Shown here one piece after another: positions 41,072 through 50,937 of a stretch of DNA of 64,000 nucleotides. The stretch spans positions 1-64,000 of the forward strand of contig CAWAEN010000002.1 of assembly GCA_963781035.1 (NCBI GenBank), read 5' to 3'. Both the position numbers and the translations under genes were made by a program. Under the pieces are notes generated by a model, which saw nothing but the letters and a program-made list of their open reading frames with translations, made no database searches and had not been told where the DNA came from. Each line of letters begins with the position of its first letter. Positions within the stretch are counted from its first letter, which is position 1. Source of the DNA: SZUA-35 sp963781035 (GTDB lineage: Bacteria > Actinomycetota > Acidimicrobiia > Acidimicrobiales > SZUA-35).

Positions 41072-42580
41072 TCAGCGATCCTCGGGAAGCGGACTTTCCG
41101 GCAGAGCGACGATCCAGCCCTCGGACTCGAACTCGACACTCCATCCGCTGTCGTCTTCGCGGATCCAGTCGGCGAATCGACCGCTCGCCTCCCACAGCAC
41201 CACATCGGCGTCGTAGCGATCGAGGATCTCGGAGAACTCACCGCCGAAGTACAGGTCGGCATGGTCGTCGATGACAGCTTGCGGGTACATGTCGTAGCGG
41301 TCGTCGATGAACACGCGGGCGCGCTGACCGAAGCGGAGCTCGAGGTAGTTGCCGGTGGTGTCGCGATGCACGAGATTGATGTCGTCCTGAGCGACGAGCC
41401 CACGTTCCTCGAGCCAGTCGACCTCGAGAACCGGATACTTCTCGTAGTCGATTCCGGGAGTGATCACCGCGAACACGGCGACAAGCCCGAACACGGCCAA
41501 CGACGTCACTGCGACGGCTCGGCCGGCAAGACCCTTGACCCGCCCGTCGAGCGTTCCCGGAATGGCTCCGAGTCCGGGAGCGGCGCCGGCCACCAACACC
41601 ACGACCGCAGGGTTGATGTTGCGGACGGCGAGGAGCCCGGTGACAAAGAAGCCGAACGCAGGCAACAGATGGCGCCAGTTGCCGCCCAGTTTGGCCGAGG
41701 CCAGTAGGGCAAAGGCCAACATCACGAAGGCCCACTCGCTGGGACGATCGAAATCGGGTGGGCGCCACTCGGCCACGTCAGCGAGTGCTTCTTGGCGGGA
41801 CAGCAGTTCGAACGGGAACACGAGCAGTCGAAAGCCAAGTGGATTCAGGGCACCGAGCAACGTGGCACCGGTGAGCCAACCGGCCGCGTGAAGATCACGG
41901 CGGCGGAATCGTTTCGCGTCGATCAGGTGGCCGAGACCGGCCGCGCCCAGGTAGACGAAGGCGAGGGGGAACGAGCCGTGGGTGTTGACCCAGAGCCACA
42001 TCGTGGGAATGAGAAGCCACAGGGGTCGCCGATCGTTCTCGACGATCTCGATCACGAAGGCCAGCCCGAGCAGGCCGAAGACCAAGGGCCGAGGCGACCA
42101 CATCAGTGTGCCGACGGTGAGCGCGAGACCAACGAGAGCGACTCGGGGCAAGAGGGTCTTCGAGGTGTTCGTGAGACGCCAGAGCGATCCGATCAGCGCA
42201 GCGATCAGCAGTCCGTTGGCGACACGGAGGGCACCGAGACCGGCGACCTCGTAGATGCTGCGGTACCAGATGGTCGCGAACCAGCTCTGGACCGTCCACG
42301 GCTCGCCGGTCGCCGTATAGGAGAACACGTCGGCCGTCGGTACCGACCCCGTGTCGAGCACGAGGTTGCCGGTGGCCAGGTGCGTGAAGAAGCTGTTGTC
42401 GGTGATCGTGCGACTTCCGATGAGGAAACCGACCGTCGCCAGCAACCATCCGATCGATCGTTCGAGCGTCGGCCCCGACCCTTCTGCAGGCGAAGCGTCA
42501 GAGCGCGGTATTGCCGCTCCGACACGGGGCCGACTCGGGGCGGAAGACCGTCGGCGTGCGGGCGCCGCCTGTGCTCCCAT
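41072..42580 (-). CDS. GT-C-like membrane protein at the end of the tad operon
   Basis: An intact 502-residue protein. Roughly eleven helices span residues 45-385 (for example IGWLLATVGFLIGSRTITDN, LVFGLLGLAFVIEIVENDRR, FPLAFVYLGAAGLGHLI), followed by a soluble C-terminal domain of about 110 residues (LELRFGQRARVFIDDRYDMY, then YDADVVLWEASGRFADWI). The architecture is that of GT-C-type or related lipid-sugar-dependent proteins, though no catalytic residues can be fixed beyond NSFFTHLATGNLVLD in the first loop. The ATG is only five bases after the tadC stop, so it is almost surely in the tad operon. A role in pilin modification is a guess. Confidence 0.6.
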   Translation of the reverse strand: MGAQAAPARRRSSAPSRPRVGAAIPRSDASPAEGSGPTLERSIGWLLATVGFLIGSRTITDNSFFTHLATGNLVLDTGSVPTADVFSYTATGEPWTVQSWFATIWYRSIYEVAGLGALRVANGLLIAALIGSLWRLTNTSKTLLPRVALVGLALTVGTLMWSPRPLVFGLLGLAFVIEIVENDRRPLWLLIPTMWLWVNTHGSFPLAFVYLGAAGLGHLIDAKRFRRRDLHAAGWLTGATLLGALNPLGFRLLVFPFELLSRQEALADVAEWRPPDFDRPSEWAFVMLAFALLASAKLGGNWRHLLPAFGFFVTGLLAVRNINPAVVVLVAGAAPGLGAIPGTLDGRVKGLAGRAVAVTSLAVFGLVAVFAVITPGIDYEKYPVLEVDWLEERGLVAQDDINLVHRDTTGNYLELRFGQRARVFIDDRYDMYPQAVIDDHADLYFGGEFSEILDRYDADVVLWEASGRFADWIREDDSGWSVEFESEGWIVALPESPLPEDR

Positions 42581-42585
42581 GAGTT

Positions 42586-43527
42586 CTAGAAGTTCTGGAT
42601 GATGTTGATGACAGCGGGACCGATGACGACCACGAAGAGGGCGGGGAAGATACAGAACACCATGGGGATCATCATCTTCACCGGCGCCTTCTGCGCCTGC
42701 TCCTGAGCCCGCTGACGACGCTTCACACGAAGCTCGTCGGCCTGACTTCGCAGGACTCGGCCGATGCTCACACCGAACGTGTCGGCCTGGATCATCGCCA
42801 TCACGAAGGATCGGATCTCGGGTGTGTCGCAACGCTTGTCCATCGCTCGAAGCGCGTCCGAGCGGCTGGATCCGGCCCGGCTCTCACCAAGCACTCGGGA
42901 GAACTCGTTGGAGAGCTCACCCGGCACGTTGGCGATGACTCGATCGAGCGCCTGTTCGAAGCCAAGGCCCGCCTCGACCGAGATCACCAGGAGGTCCATC
43001 ACGTCGGGAAGTGAGCGCTGGATCGACTTCTGACGGGCGTCGACCTTCTTGTTCAGCTGCGAGGTCGGACCGAGGGCGCCAATCATGACGCCGAGCCCGA
43101 GCATCCCCCAGAACAACAGACCGCTCACTCCCAGGGGGTTGAAGACGAACATGACGATCATCCACACCGGGATGAACACGAAGCCGATGATGCGTTGGGC
43201 GAGGAACCGCTCGACCTTGTCCGGGCTGTAGATGCCGGCCTGGACGTGCTTGCGACGAACTGACTCGACGTAGTCCGGCGGATTGAACCGGCCACCGAAG
43301 CGACTCAGCAAGTCGACGGCAGGACCGACGACACGCTCGCGGAGCGGAATGAGCAGCTCCTGGTCGCGTACGCTCTCGACCTCGTAGTCGTCGAGTTGAC
43401 GGAGCGAGCTCCGAATGGCCGACTTCTCCTCGACCTGCGACAGGATGGTGAAGAGCACCAGCCCGACGCCGACCGCAAAGGCAGCGACATAGCCCACGGT
43501 GGGGACACTTGAAAGAAGATCAAACAT
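42586..43527 (-). CDS. tadC: TadC-type inner-membrane platform protein
   Basis: A 313-residue type II secretion F-domain protein of the Tad (Flp pilus) system. An N-terminal helix (VGYVAAFAVGVGLVLFTILS) is followed by the paired helices IIGFVFIPVWMIVMFVFNPL and LLFWGMLGLGVMIGALGPTS, then the F domain RSLPDVMDLLVISVEAGLGF-EQALDRV and the final helix VFCIFPALFVVVIGPAVINI. It forms the platform with TadB on which the TadA ATPase acts. The start overlaps the tadB stop by eight bases. The gene is complete and is transcribed with tadB, tadA, cpaE and cpaB. Confidence 0.92.
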   Translation of the reverse strand: MFDLLSSVPTVGYVAAFAVGVGLVLFTILSQVEEKSAIRSSLRQLDDYEVESVRDQELLIPLRERVVGPAVDLLSRFGGRFNPPDYVESVRRKHVQAGIYSPDKVERFLAQRIIGFVFIPVWMIVMFVFNPLGVSGLLFWGMLGLGVMIGALGPTSQLNKKVDARQKSIQRSLPDVMDLLVISVEAGLGFEQALDRVIANVPGELSNEFSRVLGESRAGSSRSDALRAMDKRCDTPEIRSFVMAMIQADTFGVSIGRVLRSQADELRVKRRQRAQEQAQKAPVKMMIPMVFCIFPALFVVVIGPAVINIIQNF

Positions 43528-45487
43528 CGATCGTGATCACTTTCTTCATCCAGACGAGTCCGATGATGGAGGACACGATGCCGAGACCGAGGAACACGTT
43601 TCCGAGGAACTCGACAAAGAGCTGATTGATGTATTCGGGGTTCATGATCCACATCACGAGTCCGAGGCCGGGAGGGAGACCACCGAGCAGAATGGCGGAC
43701 ATCTTGCCCTCAGCGGTGAGCGTGGCGATCTCGCCCTTGAGCCGTTCGCGCTGCACCATCGTGTCCGACACGGTCATGAGCAGCTCGTTCAAGTTGCCGC
43801 CCACCTCACGTTGGATGCTGATGGCCATCACGGCCCAGGCGAAGTCGGGGCTGCTCGAGACGTTCGGCAGCTGCGGCGAGAGCTTCTTCGAGCTCGCGGC
43901 CGAGGCGGGCCTCGGTCATCACCCGGGTCAGTTCGTACCCCATGGGCTCGGCCGACTCCTTCGACACGGCCTCGAGGCCCTGGGGAAGCGAGTAGCCGGC
44001 TCGGAGAGTACCGGCGAGCAGCTGGAGGGTGTCCGGCAGCTGCTTTTCGAACTTGCGCATGCGCCTTCTGGCCATGAAACGAACGGAGAGAATCATCATC
44101 ACCCCGGTCAACGAAGGCCGAGGATCACGCCGCCGAGGATTCCACCGAGGAAGACGAAGCCGAGGACGAGCGAGAAGAAGATCGACGCCATCCAGAATGA
44201 CATCGCCTCGCCGGGCCGGAGCGGGAGCTTGGCCCGCTCGAGCAGTTCTTCGATCTTGAGCAGGAAGCCGCGATCCTCAGCGAAGGTCTCGGACATCTCG
44301 ACCGCTCGCTGGACGAGCGCCGTCTGAACGATGTTGGACTCTTCCTCGGCCAGATCCTCGCCGCCGGTTGCGTACCGGGCGATGAGGCCGTCGAGCGTGC
44401 TCTCGCCGCTGGCGAAGATGGATCCCATCATGAAGATCGTGAGACCGATGCCGAGGAAGGCCATCAGCATCGTGACGTAGAAGCCGGTCCGGCTCTCGAA
44501 GAACCCGAAAGCCCCGGTCGTGTTGGCGTCGAGGGACGGTTCGAGTGCAAGCGCACGAATGGTCAGCTCGGCACCGTCGTAGGAGATCGACGCGAGCTCG
44601 CAGAGCCGACCTGGAGGGTCAGGTCGCCTCGAGCGTCAGCCTCCGACTGGCCGGCGAAACGAACCACGTAGCGGTCGGATGCTGCTGTGACAGCCGTCTC
44701 GACCGCAGGAGCGACCTCGGAGACCGACGTGACGTCGAACGACAGACCGCCGGTGACATCGACAACACGGTCGAACAACGGCTCACCGCCGTTGAAGTTC
44801 ACCGTCAGCAACTGGCCGCCACGACGGATCAAGCCACCTTGGCCTGCGCCGACGCCGGCGTTCGAGCCGACATCGAGGCCGCCGGAGAAGAGCGACGACC
44901 GACTGGATGGAGGTGGCAATGCCGCCGATCTCCGGCTCGGACAACATGGCAACGGCCTTGTCGACACCGTCGATGACCTTGCCACCCTCGGAGAAGTCGA
45001 TCGCCAACACTTCGAGGGCCGCCGCCTCACGATCAGTGGTCATCGGGACGACGATGATGGCCGACGTGGCCGCATCGACCACTCCGACGGAGGTGCCGGA
45101 CGGAAGTCCGCGGATCTCAGCAGCAAGCGCCGCCTTCATCTCGCCGAGAACGTCGTTCTTGCGGAGACGCTGGCTCGTGTCGAGAACGAACACGATCTCG
45201 CGATCCAGATTGATCGCACCGAGGGTGGCGAGCTGTGCGTCCTTGTCGTCGCCGTTCTCCTTGATCTGGACCGACGTCGCCGAGTAGTCGTCGGAGATCG
45301 CGATGAGCTCGGTCGTCTCGGATCGGGCATCAGCCCGATGAATGACGAGCTGGCTCGGTCCATCGGCTTCCTGCGCCGAGACGGCCGGAAGCATCCCGAA
45401 CACCACGGCGAACACCGCAGCGAAGACCGCAACCAGCTGTCGCAGCGAGACCGACACATCGGGGCGGAATTTGGAACCAGCAGTCAT
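43520..45487 (-). CDS. tadB: vWA-TadB fusion (frame-broken)
   Basis: A protein of about 655 residues in two parts. The N-terminal part has a signal sequence (FRPDVSVSLRQLVAVFAAVF..VSAQ), then a vWA-like domain: REIVFVLDTSQRLRKNDVLG, GLPSGTSVGVVDAATSAIIV and IDGVDKAVAMLS. The MIDAS motif DxSxS reads DTSQR, so the last serine is missing. After two frame breaks (near 44890 and 44610) the sequence continues without any stop or new start through ELASISYDGAELTIRALALE into a membrane helix (YVTMLMAFLGIGLTIFMMGS) and a normal TadB F domain with PDTLQLLAGTLRAGYSLPQG; another break is near 43870. The topology is consistent: vWA outside, F domain inside. Confidence 0.82.
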
Positions 45488-46869
45488 CGTCGTCCTCGAT
45501 CATCGGCACCGCCGTCGCCCTGAGTCGCGCTGAACATCTCCGGACCGAGCCGGATGCCGTGGTCGGCGAGCTTCTCGGCGAACTTCGGGCGAACACCGGT
45601 GGGCTTGAGCTGTCCCTTGAAGCGACCGTGCTCGTCGACACCGGCGCGAGTAGTCGAACAGGAAGACGTCCTGGAGGGTGATGACGTCACCCTCCATGCC
45701 CTGCGACCTCGGTGATGTGGGTGATGCGGCGGGAGCCGTCACGCAGACGCTGGAGCTGCACGATCAGGTCGACCGCGGACGCGATCTGCTCGCGGATGGC
45801 TCGGACCGGCAGGTCGAAGCCGGCCATGAGCACCAGGGTCTCGAGACGGCTGAGCGTGTCTCGGGGGTTGTTGGCGTGAAGCGTGGTGAGCGAGCCGTCG
45901 TGGCCGGTGTTCATGGCCTGGAGCATGTCGAGGGCCTCGCCGGAACGGCACTCGCCGACCACGATGCGGTCGGGGCGCATACGCAGGGTGTTCTTCACCA
46001 GGTCACGAATGCGTGACCTCGCCCTTGCCTTCGATGTTCGGCGGACGGGTCTCGAGCGAGAGCACGTGGTCCTGGTGGAGCTGGAGCTCCTTGGCGTCCT
46101 CGACGGTGACGATGCGCTCGTCGGCGGGGATGAACGACGACAGCACGTTGAGCGTGGTGGTCTTACCGGTACCGGTACCACCGGAGACGATGACGTTGAG
46201 CTTGCCGACGACGCAGGCCTGGAGGAAGCGGGCCGCATGGACGCTGAGCGTGCCGAAGCGGATGAGGTCGTCGATCCGGAGCGGATCAGTCGAGAACTTA
46301 CGGATGGTGAGGAAGGGACCGCCGACGGAGAGCGGGCTGATGACGGCGTTCACACGGGAACCGTCGGGAAGTCGGGCGTCACACATCGGCGATGGACTCG
46401 TCGATGCGTCGACCGACCTGGGCGACGATCTTGTCGATGATGCGACGGAGGTGGGTCTCGTCGACGAAGGTGACGTCGTCCGTTCGAGCTTGCCGGCGCG
46501 CTCGACGTAGATCTGCTTCGGACCGTTGCACATGATTTCGCTGACACGTCCTCGTCTCGCAGGAGCTTGTCGATCGGGCCGTAGCCGAGGATGTCGTCGG
46601 AGACGTCCTGGATGAGCTGGGCCTTGTCGGCGGCCGACAGCGGCGCCCGCTCCTGGGCCAGCGCCGCGTGGAGCTGACTCGTGCACCCGCTTGCGAAGCT
46701 CGTCTTCGCTCATACGGCGTGTCGTAGAGGATCGGACCGAGTTCCTCGATCAGGATGCCGTGGATACGGTGCCGGATCTGGTCGATGGCGGGTTCGTTGC
46801 GCCCCGCGTTCAGCCTCGGGTCTTGCCCGGTGTCTCCACCGGCTTCATTCAAACGTCGTACAGCGACAT
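45484..46869 (-). CDS. tadA: TadA/CpaF-type secretion ATPase (frame-broken)
   Basis: Hexameric cytoplasmic motor of the Tad pilus. It shows a TadA N-terminal region (RNEPAIDQIRHRIHGILIEE and the lid segment SEIMCNGPKQIYVERAGKLE), then VNAVISPLSVGGPFLTIRKF, Walker A NVIVSGGTGTGKTTTLNVLS, the Asp box, RIVTVEDAKELQLHQDHVLS, and a Walker B region MRPDRIVVGECRSGEALDML, followed by MNTGHDGSLTTLHANNPRDT. The C-terminus ends EMFSATQGDGGADDRGRR. Breaks lie near 46855, 46715, 46660, 46545, 46490, 46375, 46015, 45705 and 45650. The stop overlaps the ATG of the vWA-TadB gene (ATGA). Confidence 0.9.
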
Positions 46870-46892
46870 GTGCCCAGCTCCTCAAGACCTTC

Positions 46893-48196
46893 TCAACCAA
46901 AGAACCGGCGGCGACTACCTGTCGACGCCTCGGCGATCGCTCCATCAGTGAAGCGCTCCGCCAGTTTCTGAATCTCACGAGCCACACCGGACCGAGGTGC
47001 CGACAGCACCACGGGGTGACCCTTGTTCACCGAGATCGGCACGACCACGTCGGACGGAATCCGGGCGGCGGCAGTGATCTGCAGCGTCTTCTCGACCTCG
47101 CCGACATCGAGCTTGACCTTGGAGTCGGCTCGGTTGAGGACGAGGTGCATCTTCTCCCTCGGGATGTTCAACAGCCCGAGGGTGCTCAGGCCGATCTTCA
47201 CGTTCTTGATGTTCGGGATGTCGAGGCCGGCGACGAGGATGACGTCGTCGGAGTTCTCGATGATCGCGAGCACGGTCTCGTTGAAGAAGGCCGGAAGGTC
47301 GACGATCACGAACCCGGCGTACTGCCGGACGATGTTGATCAGCTTGACCATCTGCTCGCCCGTGATCTGATCGGCGAAGCTCGGCTCCATCGGAGCCGGC
47401 AACACCTTGAGCTTGCTGTCAGCGTGATCGCTCAGCAGACTCGCGACCATCGACGGATCGAGCCGGTCCAGCTGCGAAACAGCGTCGACGACGGTGTGGT
47501 GCGGAGCGAGTTTGAGCATGACCGACACGTCACCGAACTGGAGGTGGCCGTCGATCAACACGACCGGACGCTCGGTGTTGCTCGGCAAGCGTCACCGCCA
47601 AGTTCACGGCGAGTACCGACTTGCCGGAACCACCCTTGGTCGAGAAGACCGAGATGATTCGTCCGGGATCGCCTTCGCCGGCGGCGATGGCATCGGCAAC
47701 TTCGGGAGTGGCCGGCTCGCCACCGCCCGACTTCGGAGCCATCTGCAACGTGTCGCCGATCCGAGAGACCGTGTCGACGAACTGCATCTGATCGATCGGG
47801 GCCGAGAGGACGTCACGAACACCAGAGCGGAGAGCAGTCTGGAGCAATTCGGTCGACAACTCGGAGGTGACCAGGATGGTCCCCGACTTCAGGGTGCGTC
47901 CGACCCCACTGTTCCACCAGCGCGAAGTCGGCCGGGCTGACGCATGACGGGCCGAGCACAGCAACGATCGGTCCCATTCCGATGCGTGCTTCCAGCTCGG
48001 CGAGCGACGACACCTTGGCGACATGGTCGCCGAGCTGCGTCGCGAGGTAGTCGCGGACCGCAAGGTCGGCGTCGACCACGGCCACGGCGACGCCGCCGAG
48101 ACCCGACGATTCCTCAGGGGCACCACTCGGTTCTTCGTTGAAGGACGAGAAGTCATCGAGCTCGAAGCTCGAGAAGTCACTCGTTGTTTCACTCAT
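46893..48196 (-). CDS. cpaE: CpaE/TadZ-type localisation ATPase (frame-broken)
   Basis: A MinD-like protein with an N-terminal receiver-like domain, used to position the Tad apparatus. The receiver-like part reads VAVAVVDADLAVRDYLATQL, with TILVTSELSTELLQTALRSG, VRDVLSAPIDQMQFVDTVSR. The ATPase part has a deviant Walker A in ISVFSTKGGSGKSVLAVNLA, then VVLIDGHLQFGDVSVMLKLA and AGFVIVDLPAFFNETVLAII, and ends RRRFFG. Breaks lie near 47905 and 47583. The receiver domain keeps the acidic start VDADLAVRD but its phospho-acceptor position (AVLGP) is not Asp, so it is likely unphosphorylated. It is 36 bases after cpaB. Confidence 0.88.
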
Positions 48197-48232
48197 TGGG
48201 GACTCCTGGAGAGCAGACGGGACGGGTGGGAA

Positions 48233-49150
48233 TCACTCAGCGGGTGCGGCTTCGGCGTCGACGGCGAAGTACGGGGTGAGCCGTGTCTCGTCCTCGGCCG
48301 GGTAGAGCAACTCGGTGATGTCCATGGGGAGGAGAGCCTTCGGCTCGTAGCTGGACGGAACCAGCGAGAGGTAGAGGTTCTGGGTGCCGACGGCGAGGAC
48401 CTGCTGCACGACCTCCGGCGGGACGGCGAGGGTGATCACACCACCGGTGGCAGCGGCCTCGGTGCCCTCGGTGGTCTCACCGAGATCGAGAGGCAGCGAC
48501 TTGCCGACGGCCAGGACTTCAGCCTTCTGGTAGAAGTAGCGAGCGTTCTCGAGGTAGAGGCTCTGCTCGGCCGATGCGGGGATCGGGTTCGAGTAGTACT
48601 CGTCGAGGTCGGGGAGGTCACCGTCGCCGGTGCCGCCACCGGTCTCCTCCGGGTTGGCCTCCTCGGTCGCATCGAAGGCGAGCGGGCGAACCACGAGCAT
48701 GTTGACGAAGTCACCCGGCTGGATGAAGCCGGCCACGCCGGCGACCTGATCGATCGGGAAGGTCACCGTCACCATGCCCCGCTCCTCGAGGCGGTCGGTG
48801 ATGCCGGTCGACAGCACGTTGGGAGCAACGAAGTTGCCGGCGACGAGCATCGAGGCAGCGGGGAGATCCACCACGGCGACGAGATTGTTGAGCTCGGCGT
48901 TGGGATCGACGATCGCTGTCGAAGGGATGAACTCGACCGGAACCGAGGTCAGCTCGATCAGGCCTTGGCCGATCGCCTGTTCGGCCGGCGTCCCCTTCGG
49001 GATCTGGCTCTGGACGATCCACACCTCACCGAGGGCGGCATCGCCATAGACATCGTCTTCGAGCCCTCGCACGTAGCGGGACAACCCCAGCGCCGAAACG
49101 GCGCTGACGACGATTGCAATGAGAAGAATTACGGTTCGCCGTGAGTTCAC
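48233..49150 (-). CDS. cpaB: CpaB/RcpC-type pilus assembly protein
   Basis: An intact 305-residue protein, first gene of the tad operon. One N-terminal helix (RRTVILLIAIVVSAVSALGL) anchors it; the exported part has a SAF-like domain (VWIVQSQIPKGTPAEQAIGQ, LVAVVDLPAASMLVAGNFVA) and an RcpC/CpaB domain (GMVTVTFPIDQVAGVAGFIQ, PGDFVNMLVVRP, and ITLAVPPEVVQQVLAVGTQN-LYLSLV). An acidic linker of about 45 residues separates the last two. In other bacteria CpaB sits at the membrane and stabilises the pilus exit. Start at 49150 gives MNSRRTVIL right at the helix. About 240 bases of mostly non-coding sequence, including a terminator, lie upstream. Confidence 0.9.
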   Translation of the reverse strand: MNSRRTVILLIAIVVSAVSALGLSRYVRGLEDDVYGDAALGEVWIVQSQIPKGTPAEQAIGQGLIELTSVPVEFIPSTAIVDPNAELNNLVAVVDLPAASMLVAGNFVAPNVLSTGITDRLEERGMVTVTFPIDQVAGVAGFIQPGDFVNMLVVRPLAFDATEEANPEETGGGTGDGDLPDLDEYYSNPIPASAEQSLYLENARYFYQKAEVLAVGKSLPLDLGETTEGTEAAATGGVITLAVPPEVVQQVLAVGTQNLYLSLVPSSYEPKALLPMDITELLYPAEDETRLTPYFAVDAEAAPAE

Positions 49151-49327
49151 GACACTCTCCTGGTCTCTGCCAAGGTCTAGATGACCCGGGACTTCGAGTT
49201 GACTCTCCGTTCCTTCGGCCCAAAGGTGGGTCGGGCTTAGTACTTGCCCGTGACTTCTTTTCGTGACGACCGGCCGACATCGTTCCGAAATCCTGCGTTG
49301 GGCCAGTTGTCACGAGCCAAAACGCGG

Positions 49328-49357
49328 AGGAGCGCCCCGCCGAAGCGGGGCGCTCCT
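49328..49357 (-). terminator. rho-independent terminator after rpsA
   Basis: A perfect 13-bp stem (AGGAGCGCCCCGC and complement) with a TTCG loop on the minus strand, followed by a short T-rich stretch (CGCGTTTTGG). It lies 34 bases after the rpsA stop, upstream of the tad operon. Confidence 0.85.
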
Positions 49358-49390
49358 TCTGAGTTGTCAAGCCGGAGAAACCCGGGAGGG

Positions 49391-50851
49391 TCAGCTCTCG
49401 GTCGCCGATTCCTCGTCTGGAGTCTCGGCCGCTGCAACCTCATCGGTAGCAACGGCTTCGTCGGCCGCGGCCGGTGCATCGGCCGGCGCCACAGCAGCGT
49501 CGGGCGCCGCAGCTCCGGCTCGGCGGCTCGCAGCGTCGGGGGCCGCAGCGGCGTCGCCGTCCGCTGTGTCACCGCCACCTTCGAGGTCCTCGTAGTACTC
49601 GGCCCAGGCCGCTTCGGTTGCGGGATCGACTTCCGTCGGGCCGATGTAGTTGCCCTCGGAGTCGAAGGCGTGCTCACCGAATGCCTCCTGGTACTCCTGG
49701 GCAACGACGCCACCCTCGGCGGCCTGCTTGATCGACAAGCTGATACGACGACGCTGGAGATCGATGTCGATGATCTTCACCCACAGCTCCTCGCCCGGAG
49801 TGACGACCTGCTCGGGGAGATCGACGTGGTGGGCCGACATCTCCGAGATGTGGACCAAGCCCTCGATGCCGTCGCCGACCTGGACGAACGAACCGAACGG
49901 CACCAGCTTGGTGACACGGCCGTAGACGAGCTCGCCGACTCGGTGGCTGGTGGCGAATTCCTGCCACGGATCCTGCTGGGTGGCCTTGAGCGAGAGGCTG
50001 ATGCGCTCCCGGTCGAGGTCGACCTCGAGTACCTGCACGGTGACTTCGTCGCCGACGGCAACGACCGAGCCGGGGTGATCGACGTGCTTCCAGGAGAGCT
50101 CGGACACGTGGATGAGGCCGTCCATGCCGCCGAGATCGACGAAGGCGCCGAAGTTGACGACCGAGCTGACCACACCGCTGCGGACCTCGCCGGGCTGCAG
50201 GTTGGCGAGGAAGTCCTCGCGCTGTTCCTTCTGGGTCTCTTCGAGGAAGGCTCGACGACTGAGCACCACGTTGTTGCGGTTCTTGTCGAGTTCGATGATC
50301 TTGGCGTCGAGGCTCTTGCCCACGTACGGCTGCAGATCGCGGACTCGGCGGAGCTCGACCAGCGATGCCGGCAGGAAGCCGCGGAGTCCGATGTCGATGA
50401 TCAGGCCGCCCTTGACGACCTCGATGACCGGACCGGACACGACGCCGTCGCGTTCCTTGATTTCTTCGATGGTGCCCCAGGCACGCTCGTACTGGGCCCG
50501 CTTCTTCGACAGGACGAGGCGACCTTCCTTGTCCTCCTTCTGGAGGACGAGGGCTTCGATCTCGTCGCCGACCGAGACGACCTCGGAGGGGTCGACGGCA
50601 TTGCGAATCGACAGTTCACGAGCGGGAATGACGCCTTCGGACTTGTAGCCGATGTCGAGAAGGACTTCGTCGCGATCGACGCGGACGACCTGTCCGGTGA
50701 CGAGTTGGCCGTCGTCGACGAGGACCATCGAGTTGGTGTAGGCGTCGTCGAGCGAACCGACGAGATCGTTCTCGATGATCTGACGAGGAACGTATTCGTT
50801 GCTCGGCATCTCTTCTGCTGGCTGGACTTCGGGCGTTTCAGTGGTGGACAC
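49391..50851 (-). CDS. rpsA: 30S ribosomal protein S1
   Basis: An intact protein of 486 residues that binds mRNA on the small ribosomal subunit. It holds four S1 domains, each with the five-strand pattern, e.g. QLVTGQVVRVDRDEVLLDIG, GVVSGPVIEVVKGGLIIDIG, EVRSGVVSSVVNFGAFVDLG and ELVYGRVTKLVPFGSFVQVG, each ending in a phrase such as DGLIHVSELSWKHVDHP. The C-terminal 60 residues form an Ala/Asp-rich tail (DGDAAAAPDAASRR and following), common in actinobacterial S1. GTG at 50851 (VSTTETPEVQPAEE) is taken as start over longer possibilities because the family begins near there. Confidence 0.95.
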   Translation of the reverse strand: MSTTETPEVQPAEEMPSNEYVPRQIIENDLVGSLDDAYTNSMVLVDDGQLVTGQVVRVDRDEVLLDIGYKSEGVIPARELSIRNAVDPSEVVSVGDEIEALVLQKEDKEGRLVLSKKRAQYERAWGTIEEIKERDGVVSGPVIEVVKGGLIIDIGLRGFLPASLVELRRVRDLQPYVGKSLDAKIIELDKNRNNVVLSRRAFLEETQKEQREDFLANLQPGEVRSGVVSSVVNFGAFVDLGGMDGLIHVSELSWKHVDHPGSVVAVGDEVTVQVLEVDLDRERISLSLKATQQDPWQEFATSHRVGELVYGRVTKLVPFGSFVQVGDGIEGLVHISEMSAHHVDLPEQVVTPGEELWVKIIDIDLQRRRISLSIKQAAEGGVVAQEYQEAFGEHAFDSEGNYIGPTEVDPATEAAWAEYYEDLEGGGDTADGDAAAAPDAASRRAGAAAPDAAVAPADAPAAADEAVATDEVAAAETPDEESATES

Positions 50852-50937
50852 GAGGTAGGGGACCTTTGGAAGGAACCTGAGCACGACGGAGATCTCCGCA
50901 ACACAAAGGACTCCGGAGTTTCCGGAGCGGACACACA

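Noticed and set aside
48023..49144. 373-codon plus-strand open frame opposite cpaB and cpaE
   Set aside because: Shadow of the intact minus-strand genes; no domain pattern.
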